Part shown: piece after piece, positions 16,875 to 23,709 of the stretch | Numbering within the stretch: the stretch's first letter is position 1 | Layout: each line of letters begins with the position of its first letter | From: Arthrobacter sp. OAP107 | GTDB lineage: Bacteria > Actinomycetota > Actinomycetes > Actinomycetales > Micrococcaceae | Length of the DNA stretch: 64,000 nt | Assembly (NCBI RefSeq): GCF_040546765.1 | Contig: NZ_JBEPOK010000001.1 | Coordinates: forward strand, 4,836,001 to 4,900,000 | Direction of reading: 5' to 3' | Made by a program: the position numbers and the translations under genes | The notes under the pieces: model-generated | The model's database searches: none | Told to the model about the DNA's origin: nothing | Seen by the model: only the letters and a program-made list of their open reading frames with translations

Positions 16875-18488
16875 ATGGACGGCAAAGTTCATCATTCGGG
16901 GGGCGGATTATCCGCACGGCACATGCTGACGGGGCTCCTGCTCCTGCTCGCCCTCCTCTTCAGTTACCTGCCCGGCGCCGCCCCCGCACGCGCCGTATCG
17001 CTCAACGGCCACGACATCTCCTGGCCCCAATGCCCGACGGCGGTGGGCGGCTTTGGCCTGCCGCTTCCGCCGGCGTCATCCCAGTTCGTGGTGATCGGCC
17101 TGACGAAGGGACTGCCCTTCACAGAGAACCCGTGCCTGGCCAGCCAGGTCACCTGGGCTTCCAGCAACCGCAAACCGGCCCAGGCCTACACCATGGCCGC
17201 CTTCCCCACGGCCGCCCAGCTCACCACTTACCGGTCCCAGGGACCGTGGTCCGCAGCCACCCGGGCGGGGCAGCTCTCCAACGTCGGCTACGCGGAAGCA
17301 AGGTATGCGGTGGCCAGCCTGGCGCGGGCGCGGTTTGCGCCACGTGTGGTGTGGATCGACGTCGAACCCCGCCCGGCCCAGCCGTGGCCCACCGCGAGCG
17401 CCGCGCAGCAGCGCGAAAACCGGTACATCGTCGAGGGCCTGATGCGCGGCCTGCGCGACTCCGGCTATTCCTATGGCCTGTACTCGTTCGCCTCCGGCTG
17501 GACAAGCATCACCGGCTCCTGGCGCCTCTCCGGTGTTCCGGTGTGGGCCACCGCCGGCCGGCTGGATTTCCCCGGCGAAGCCCAGAACCTCTGCCGCACC
17601 GCCAGTTTCTCCGGCGGCCGCGTGTACCTTTCCCAGTGGTACGACGACGTCCGGGACTACGACCTCACCTGCGACCCCTATGCCTTCACACCCCTGCCCA
17701 TCCCGGCGTCCACCCTGTCGCGCTCGACCGGCGACTTCAACGGGGACTGGAACACGGACATCCTGACCCGCGTGACGGCCACGGCCGAGCTGCGGCTGTA
17801 CCCGGGGAACGGCCGCGGGGGCCGGCTCCCCGGCGTGCGCATCGGCACCGGCTGGAACGGCTTCAACGCCCTTGAAACACCCGGCGACTTCAACGGCGAC
17901 GGCCCGCAGGACGTCTTCGCCAGGGAGGCCGCCACCGGATACCTGTGGATGTACCGCGGCAACGGCACCGGCGGGTTCCTCCCACGGATCCGGCTCGGCA
18001 CCGGGTGGAACAGCTTCAGCGCGATCGTTGGCCCCGGTGACTTCAACGGCGACCAGCGCGTGGACATCCTCGCCCGCGAGTCTGCCACCGGCTTCCTCTG
18101 GCTGTACCGCGGCAACGGCACCGGCGCGTTCCTGCCGCGGATCCGCGTGGGATCCGGCTGGAATGCCTTCAATGCCCTGGCCGGTCCGGGCGACATGAAC
18201 AACGACGGCGCCGCCGACGTCCTGGCGCGCGAGGCGGCCACCGGCGTCCTGTGGCTGTACCGCGGCAGCGGCACGGGCGGCTGGCTCCCCCGCGTCCGGG
18301 TGGGCGCCGGCTGGAACGCCATGACCGCCGTCGTAAGTCCCGGTGACTTCAACGGCGACCGCAACCCGGACCTGCTGGCCCGCGACGCCGCCGGCGTCCT
18401 GTGGCTCTATCCCGGGCTGGGCACGGGACAGTTTGCCTCCCGGGTGCGCGTCGGCGCGGGCTGGAACGGGCTCGCCCCGCTGTTCTAG
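16875..18488 (+). CDS. Secreted GH25/DUF1906-like domain protein with five FG-GAP repeats
   Basis: 537 residues from ATG 16875, eight bases after AAGGAG. A hydrophobic N-terminal segment (about 19-42) is a signal peptide or anchor. Residues about 45-275 resemble lysozyme-like GH25/DUF1906 domains of actinobacteria: GHDISWPQCP, PRVVWIDVEP and YSYGLYSFASGWTS. Residues about 285-537 hold five near-identical repeats of about 48 residues beginning GDFNGD or GDMNND and continuing LWLYRGNGTG..LPR.R.G.GWN. The Asp/Asn-rich starts suggest calcium-binding FG-GAP/VCBS blades. Probably a cell-wall or surface protein; enzyme activity is not shown by the sequence. Confidence 0.8.
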   Translation: MDGKVHHSGGGLSARHMLTGLLLLLALLFSYLPGAAPARAVSLNGHDISWPQCPTAVGGFGLPLPPASSQFVVIGLTKGLPFTENPCLASQVTWASSNRKPAQAYTMAAFPTAAQLTTYRSQGPWSAATRAGQLSNVGYAEARYAVASLARARFAPRVVWIDVEPRPAQPWPTASAAQQRENRYIVEGLMRGLRDSGYSYGLYSFASGWTSITGSWRLSGVPVWATAGRLDFPGEAQNLCRTASFSGGRVYLSQWYDDVRDYDLTCDPYAFTPLPIPASTLSRSTGDFNGDWNTDILTRVTATAELRLYPGNGRGGRLPGVRIGTGWNGFNALETPGDFNGDGPQDVFAREAATGYLWMYRGNGTGGFLPRIRLGTGWNSFSAIVGPGDFNGDQRVDILARESATGFLWLYRGNGTGAFLPRIRVGSGWNAFNALAGPGDMNNDGAADVLAREAATGVLWLYRGSGTGGWLPRVRVGAGWNAMTAVVSPGDFNGDRNPDLLARDAAGVLWLYPGLGTGQFASRVRVGAGWNGLAPLF

Positions 18489-18816
18489 TGGGGCTTCTGA
18501 CCGACCGTTGAACCCGGCCTCTGATCGATCGTTTCACCAAAACGGCCGCTTTCCGGCCAATTCCTTCTATTTACTGGGCCGTAGCCTTGGAACGGCCACC
18601 CCCTTATACCCGTCTCATTGAGGGGGTATGCACGGCATTCGTCCAATGTTTTCCCAACCCCCTGCCCGCACTGTAGTTGCGCGGGGCAACGACAAGCGCA
18701 GCCAGCTTCCGCAAGGCCAGGATTTCCCGGAGCAGAAACCGGGGAAAGACCCTGAGAAAGCTCGAATACCGGGGCCAGCAGGCCACTCTTTTTTGCCCCG
18801 AAGGAGGCGCATACCC
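18489..18816 (+). other. 328-bp intergenic leader before the multicopper oxidase
   Basis: No convincing gene is present. It contains a degenerate direct repeat (TCTGACCGACCGTT at 18496-18509 and TCTGATCGATCGTT at 18520-18533), the palindrome at 18606-18629 described separately, and a strong ribosome site GAAGGAGG at 18800-18807. I could not fix a clear -35/-10 pair. Confidence 0.5.
18606..18629. promoter_or_regulatory. ATACCC-N12-GGGTAT inverted repeat upstream of the multicopper oxidase
   Basis: ATACCC (18606-18611) and GGGTAT (18624-18629), nested with CCCCCT and AGGGGG arms. G/C-rich arms ending in TA resemble copper-sensor CsoR sites, but the spacer here is longer than usual. The copper link rests on the downstream gene. 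Confidence 0.35.
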
Positions 18817-21042
18817 ATGTCAGAAGAAACCGCAACCACAAACGAAGTGCCGACCAATGCAGTGTCCCGCCGCAATGTCTTGCGGATCGGTGCGGCCGGA
18901 GGTGCCGGCGCGGCCCTCGTCGCCGCCCAGGGCTGGGCAGGCCCCCTGCTCGCGCAGAAGGGCCTCCTGTCCCCCGACGGCGCGTTCGGCGCATCGTCCA
19001 CCGCCCTCGGCGACCTGCTGTTCTACATTGAGGCTTTTCCCACCAGCCCGCTGATCCTGTCGCCGTTCCAGGACAAGCTGCCCATCCCCAAGGCCCTGGC
19101 CCCGACGCCGGCGGTGGGGGATGCCTTCACGAAGGGCTACACGGAATGGAGCGATCCGCCCGGGCCCGGCCAGGGCCAGCAGAGCTCGTTCAAGAACGAA
19201 CAGCACCAGATCTGGCCCGCCAAGCTGAACTATCCGGACCCGCTCGTCTACAAGATCGACATCCTGCTGCGGCAGCATGCGTTCACCACCTCGCAGGTGC
19301 TGCCCATCGATGCGAACGGCCGCCCGACGATCTCCTTCGACGAGAAGCGCAAGACGTACCCGGCCGGAACCAAGCGCACGCTGCCGCTGAGCACCATCTA
19401 CGGCTTCAACGGGACCTTCCCGGGCCCGATGATCAATGCCGAATACGGCAAGCCGGCCCTGGTCCGGTTCGAGAACCACCTGGATGAGAACCCGCTGAAC
19501 CTGGACCGCCAGGACTTCGGCTCGCCGGACTGGTCCTTCCTGACCCACCTGCACAACGGCCACACCGCTCCGGAGTCTGACGGCAACCCGCACTATTCAA
19601 TGACCCGGGGACCCAAGTATGAGGGCTACCTGCCGAAGACGTTCTGCGACAACCTGTACCTCAACTGGCCCGCCGGCGGCGACGACCGGGAGAAGCAGAG
19701 CTTCTTCTGGTTCCACGACCACCGGATGGACCACACAGGTTCCAATGTCTACAAGGGCATGGTGGGCCTGTACCCGATCTATGACCCGAAGAACGGCATG
19801 GACATGGGCGACGAGACCAAGGGCCTTCGGCTTCCCGGGGTCCGCAAGAACAATCCGGACGGGTCGTTCGACGTGGACTACGACGTCCCGCTGGCGTTCT
19901 ACGACTGCCGGCTGGATGACGGCGTCACCATGCACAAGGACATCCACGACGTGCAGAAGGAATTCCCGGACGCCAAGAACCCTGCCAAGCACCCCGAGTG
20001 GTGGGGCAAGACCTTCTACAAGCACTTCCCCAACCACGGGTTCGTGGGCGACATCTTCACCGTGAACGGCACCGCCTACCCCGTCATGGAGGTCAAGCGC
20101 CGCAAGTACCGCTTCCGCTTCCTGGACGCGTCCATCGCCCGGATCTACGAGTTCAAGCTGATGAGCTCCACAAAGGGTCCGAAGACCTCGGTTTCGCTCG
20201 GCTACAAGGGCGACGAACTCGAGGGCCAGTACCGTATCCCGGACGGCCAGCAGTGCATGCAGTTCACCCAGATCGCGTCCGACGGCGGTCTGCTGCCGTT
20301 CCCGATCAAGCGTGATTCCTTTGAGCTGTGGCCGGCCAAGCGGCGCGAAGTGGTAATCGACTTCACCAGGTACCAGGACGGCACGCCGACGACCAAGGGC
20401 GACGTCATCTACCTCACCGACGTGATGAAGATGCCCAACGGCCGGATGTGGAGCAACTCGTCCCGGTTCTCGCCCGACCCCGCTTACAAGGTCCCGGTGC
20501 TCAAGTTCGTGATCGGCGACGACGCTCCCGATGACAGCGTGATCCCGACCGGGATGATGCGTGAGCTCCCGCCGCTGCCGAGCAACTGGCAGACCATGCT
20601 GGACAACCGGCTCATCTTCGAGGTGGAGCGCGGCTCCGGCGGCGGCGAAACGGAGTGGCTCATCAACGGCAAGCCGTTCACTCCGAACACCGTGGCCACC
20701 AGCCTCAAGAACCGCGCAGGCCGCTCACCGCTCGCCCAGCAGAAGATGGGCAGCTACAACCTCTGGGAGATCCGCAACGGCGGCGGCGGCTGGGTCCATC
20801 CCTTCCACCTGCACATGGAGGAACACCGGGTGGTCATGCGCAACGGCAGGGACGTCACCCGCGGCGGCGACAAGGGCCATCCGGATGACGTGTCACGCGA
20901 GGACCTGGTGGCCCTGGATCCCGGCGAGGCGACAGTCATCTACCGCGGCTTCCGCGACTTCACAGGACCGTACGTGGCCCACTGCCACAACCTGGCGCAC
21001 GAGGACCACGCCATGATGTTCGGCTGGGAGATCACGCCATGA
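18817..21042 (+). CDS. Tat-exported multicopper oxidase (CotA/phenoxazinone-synthase-like)
   Basis: 741 residues from ATG 18817 after GAAGGAGG. A Tat signal (SRRNVLRIG plus hydrophobic stretch) exports it. All four copper-ligand clusters are visible: LTHLHNGH (about 243), FWFHDHRMDH (about 299), HPFHLHMEEH (about 661) and HCHNLAHEDHAMM (about 723). It is therefore probably an active three-domain oxidase coupling substrate oxidation to O2 reduction. Length and layout fit the CotA/bilirubin oxidase branch better than small laccases. Natural substrate (metals, phenols, copper tolerance) unknown. It overlaps the next membrane-protein gene by 4 bp. Confidence 0.9.
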   Translation: MSEETATTNEVPTNAVSRRNVLRIGAAGGAGAALVAAQGWAGPLLAQKGLLSPDGAFGASSTALGDLLFYIEAFPTSPLILSPFQDKLPIPKALAPTPAVGDAFTKGYTEWSDPPGPGQGQQSSFKNEQHQIWPAKLNYPDPLVYKIDILLRQHAFTTSQVLPIDANGRPTISFDEKRKTYPAGTKRTLPLSTIYGFNGTFPGPMINAEYGKPALVRFENHLDENPLNLDRQDFGSPDWSFLTHLHNGHTAPESDGNPHYSMTRGPKYEGYLPKTFCDNLYLNWPAGGDDREKQSFFWFHDHRMDHTGSNVYKGMVGLYPIYDPKNGMDMGDETKGLRLPGVRKNNPDGSFDVDYDVPLAFYDCRLDDGVTMHKDIHDVQKEFPDAKNPAKHPEWWGKTFYKHFPNHGFVGDIFTVNGTAYPVMEVKRRKYRFRFLDASIARIYEFKLMSSTKGPKTSVSLGYKGDELEGQYRIPDGQQCMQFTQIASDGGLLPFPIKRDSFELWPAKRREVVIDFTRYQDGTPTTKGDVIYLTDVMKMPNGRMWSNSSRFSPDPAYKVPVLKFVIGDDAPDDSVIPTGMMRELPPLPSNWQTMLDNRLIFEVERGSGGGETEWLINGKPFTPNTVATSLKNRAGRSPLAQQKMGSYNLWEIRNGGGGWVHPFHLHMEEHRVVMRNGRDVTRGGDKGHPDDVSREDLVALDPGEATVIYRGFRDFTGPYVAHCHNLAHEDHAMMFGWEITP

Positions 21043-21671
21043 CAGCGGTACCGGCGGGCACTGCCAGCTGGAGCAGCAGCGGGACCGGCGCCGAGGCGCC
21101 GGCCCGCCCCGCGGTCCCCTGGCTGACGGTCATCCCGCTGGCGGCGATGATGGCCTTCGCCGACGGCTTCTGGATGGTCTCGCTCAGGGGTGCTGTGGGT
21201 GCCATCGAGCGGACCCAGGAGCCGTTCATCAGCTGGCTTCGGGAGTCCACCGTGCTGCTCCCGGTGTTCGTGCTGGCGGTCATCGCTGCCGTGACACTGT
21301 CCATGCGGTGGTTCGGGCCGATGCCGGCGGGAAAGAAGGCCTTCCTCACCACGGCCCTGCTGATTGCCGCCGCCGGCACCCTGGCCGGGGCCCTCACGCT
21401 GGCCGCCAGCCAGGCCTGGGACTACGCCCTGCAGCATGACCTGATGAGCCACCTGCACCATTCGAACTCAGTACAGTCCGTGGATCAGCTGGACCAGTCC
21501 TCGCTGGGGCTCCAGCTTGCCGCCTTCGGCTACGGCGTCGGCCTGCTGCTGGTCTCCAACGTCGTGGTGACCGGGTGGACGGTGGCCATCCGGGGGCGGG
21601 CGGCTGGACGTCAGCCGCCGGCCGAAGGCGTCGCCCGAGGGTGCTCCCCGCCGTGCGCGGGCCGCAGGTGA
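21039..21671 (+). CDS. Membrane protein coupled to the multicopper oxidase
   Basis: 210 residues, starting at an ATG that overlaps the oxidase stop (ATGA). About four hydrophobic segments (roughly 27-48, 74-92, 106-125 and 160-182), with a His/Gln-rich loop between (LMSHLHHSNSVQSVDQLDQS). The C-terminal 25 residues are basic and low-complexity. I do not recognise the family. Tight coupling suggests a role with the oxidase, such as electron donor anchoring or copper handling (inference). Confidence 0.72.
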   Translation: MTAVPAGTASWSSSGTGAEAPARPAVPWLTVIPLAAMMAFADGFWMVSLRGAVGAIERTQEPFISWLRESTVLLPVFVLAVIAAVTLSMRWFGPMPAGKKAFLTTALLIAAAGTLAGALTLAASQAWDYALQHDLMSHLHHSNSVQSVDQLDQSSLGLQLAAFGYGVGLLLVSNVVVTGWTVAIRGRAAGRQPPAEGVARGCSPPCAGRR

Positions 21672-21711
21672 CCGGACGGGCATCACGGACCTTAGGCTGA
21701 CGCTGGCCGCG

Positions 21712-22212
21712 GTGGCGCTGTTCGGCTGCGCCGCCATCCACCTGGCGGTCATCCCGGACCATCTCAACCACTGGGTGGCGGCCAGCGCCTTCTTCCTGGC
21801 CCTGGCCATGGCGGAGGCGGCCGGCGGAGCCCTGCTGCTGGGCCGGCCCAGCCAGAACGTCCTCGTTGCCGTCGCAGCCGCCTCCGTGGTTCCGCTGGCA
21901 CTGTGGGTCTGGTCCCGCACATCCGGGCTGCCTTTCGGTCCCGACTCCAACCTGGCCGAGCCATTTGGCCTGGCCGACACCGCAGCCTCCCTCCTAGAGC
22001 TCGGGACCCTGGTGGTCGCCGTCGTCCTGCTCCGCGCCAAGCGCAGGGGTGACGGCGGTCCGGCGAGGCGGACGACGGCGTCGGCCCACCTCCGCGCGCT
22101 GGCCGTGGTGGGGGCAATCGCCATCGGTTCCCTGGGTGTCGCCGGAGCCGTGCCCGGCTTGCTCGGCGAGGTGGACACGTCAGGAAATACCACCCACAGC
22201 ACCACACATTAG
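21712..22212 (+). CDS. Membrane protein, start uncertain (possible frameshift)
   Basis: From GTG 21712 the frame gives 166 residues with four hydrophobic segments, a short motif HLAVIPDHLNHW and a Thr/His-rich tail. No usable start codon lies upstream in this frame. A GTG at 21668 overlaps the previous stop in the usual GTGA way. It reads VTGRASRTLG and then hits TGA in the neighbouring frame; one extra base near 21696 would join it smoothly to LTLAAVALFGC. The true gene may thus be 21668-22212 with a one-base deletion. Function unknown. Confidence 0.65.
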   Translation: MALFGCAAIHLAVIPDHLNHWVAASAFFLALAMAEAAGGALLLGRPSQNVLVAVAAASVVPLALWVWSRTSGLPFGPDSNLAEPFGLADTAASLLELGTLVVAVVLLRAKRRGDGGPARRTTASAHLRALAVVGAIAIGSLGVAGAVPGLLGEVDTSGNTTHSTTH

Positions 22213-22237
22213 GAAGGCTTTTTCAGTTCAAAGTCCG

Positions 22238-22276
22238 ACGACGGCGGCTCCCGGGTTTGGGGGCCGCCGCCGTCGT
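22238..22276 (+). terminator. Probable terminator after the oxidase/membrane-protein operon
   Basis: ACGACGGCGGC (22238-22248) pairs perfectly with GCCGCCGTCGT (22266-22276) around a G/C-rich loop. It lies 26 bp after the last stop. No clear T-run follows. Confidence 0.5.
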
Positions 22277-22294
22277 GTCTGGCGTGCAGTGACG

Positions 22295-22321
22295 GTTACA
22301 AGCAATTTACATTCCCGAAAC
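22295..22321 (+). promoter_or_regulatory. GlnR-like nitrogen-control site upstream of amtB
   Basis: GTTAC (22295-22299), TTTAC (22306-22310) and GAAAC (22317-22321) are spaced exactly 11 bp apart. The known actinobacterial GlnR pattern is gTnAC-n6-GaAAC, repeated. A possible -10 (TATGTT, 22343-22348) follows about 20 bp later. Position and gene fit nitrogen control of ammonium uptake. Confidence 0.5.
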
Positions 22322-22419
22322 CTAAGGCAGTTTCCGGAGTCCTATGTTGTGGGGACTAACGGCATTCGTCCGGGTCTCAGCAAAAAATGCCACCCACCGA
22401 TTCCTGAGTGGAGTTCGAA

Positions 22420-23709
22420 ATGAACGCTGGAGATGTTGCCTGGATCCTCGCAAGTTCCGCACTGGTGTGCATGATGATTCCCGCCCTGGCCCTCTTCTAC
22501 GGGGGCATGGTGGGATCACGCAGGATCCTGAACATGATGATGATGTGCTTCGGCGGGGCCAGCCTCGTGGCCGTGCTGTGGGCACTGTTTGGATACTCGA
22601 TGGCCTTTGGCAATTCCGTGAACGGCCTGGGCCTGATCGGGGACGTGACGCAGTACGCAGGCCTCGAGCCAATGCTGAAGGATAATCCCGATGCCGCCCT
22701 GCCGGCGGCACTGTTCACGTCCTTCCAGCTGTTCTTCGCCTGCGTCACCACCGCCCTGGTTGCCGGCGCGGCCGCCGGGCGGATGAAGTTCGGCGCCTGG
22801 ATGGTGTTCGCGGGCGTGTGGGCCACGCTGGTCTACTTCCCCATCGCGCACTGGGTCTTCGCATTCAACTCCGCGGACGGCTCCGTGACGGGCGGCTGGA
22901 TCGCCAACGGCATCAAAGCCATCGACTTCGCCGGCGGGACGGCCGTGCACATGAACGCCGGCGCAGCCGCCCTCGCCCTGGCACTGGTCTTGGGCCGCAG
23001 CTCCGGCTGGCCCAAGATGGAACACTCCAAGCCGCACAGCCGCCCCCTGGTGCTGGTGGGCGCGGGCCTGCTCTGGGTGGGCTGGTTCGGGTTCAACGCC
23101 GGATCGGCGCTGACCGCCGGCCATTCGGCGTCGGTGGTGTTCCTCAACACCGCCGTGGCAGCGTCCGCCGGCCTGCTCGCCTGGGCCGTCGTCGAACGGA
23201 TCAGGCACGGCGCCACCACCAGCATGGGTGCCGCCTCGGGGCTGGTCTCCGCCCTCGTGGCCATCACGCCCGCCTGCGGCGCGGTCAGCCCGCTGGGTGC
23301 CGTGGCCATCGGCGCCATCGCCGGTGCTGTCTGCTCGCTGGCCATCGAATGGAAGTACCGTCTCGGCTTCGACGACTCCCTCGACGTGGTGGGTGTGCAC
23401 CTCGTGGGCGGCATCATCGGGACTCTGCTGATCGGCATCTTCGCCACGAGCAGCGCACCCAACGGCGTCAGCGGCCTGCTGTACGGCGGCGGGCTGCGGC
23501 AGCTGGGCATCCAGTCAATCGCCACAGTTGCCGTGCTGGCCTACTCCTTCGGCCTGACCTGGGTGATCGCCAAGGTGGTGGACATGGCCATGGGCCTGCG
23601 CATCCACGAGGAGGACGAACTGCGCGGCATCGACATCGCCGCCCACTCCGAGTTTGCGTACCTGATCGATGAAGACCCCGTGAACCTGGGCGCCTCACCC
23701 CGGTCCTGA
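22420..23709 (+). CDS. amtB: Ammonium transporter
   Basis: 429 residues from ATG 22420, six bases after GGAG; a GTG at 22408 would add four residues and overlap the ribosome site. Eleven hydrophobic segments, as in Amt/Rh channels. Signature stretches are ALALFYGGMV near the N-terminus, GGTAVHMNAGAAALAL (conserved pore His) and WVGWFGFNAGSAL, with VDMAMGLRIHEEDELRGID at the cytoplasmic tail. It conducts ammonium/ammonia across the inner membrane. Many genomes carry glnK directly downstream; here the next gene is convergent, so no coupled PII gene is present. Confidence 0.95.
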   Translation: MNAGDVAWILASSALVCMMIPALALFYGGMVGSRRILNMMMMCFGGASLVAVLWALFGYSMAFGNSVNGLGLIGDVTQYAGLEPMLKDNPDAALPAALFTSFQLFFACVTTALVAGAAAGRMKFGAWMVFAGVWATLVYFPIAHWVFAFNSADGSVTGGWIANGIKAIDFAGGTAVHMNAGAAALALALVLGRSSGWPKMEHSKPHSRPLVLVGAGLLWVGWFGFNAGSALTAGHSASVVFLNTAVAASAGLLAWAVVERIRHGATTSMGAASGLVSALVAITPACGAVSPLGAVAIGAIAGAVCSLAIEWKYRLGFDDSLDVVGVHLVGGIIGTLLIGIFATSSAPNGVSGLLYGGGLRQLGIQSIATVAVLAYSFGLTWVIAKVVDMAMGLRIHEEDELRGIDIAAHSEFAYLIDEDPVNLGASPRS

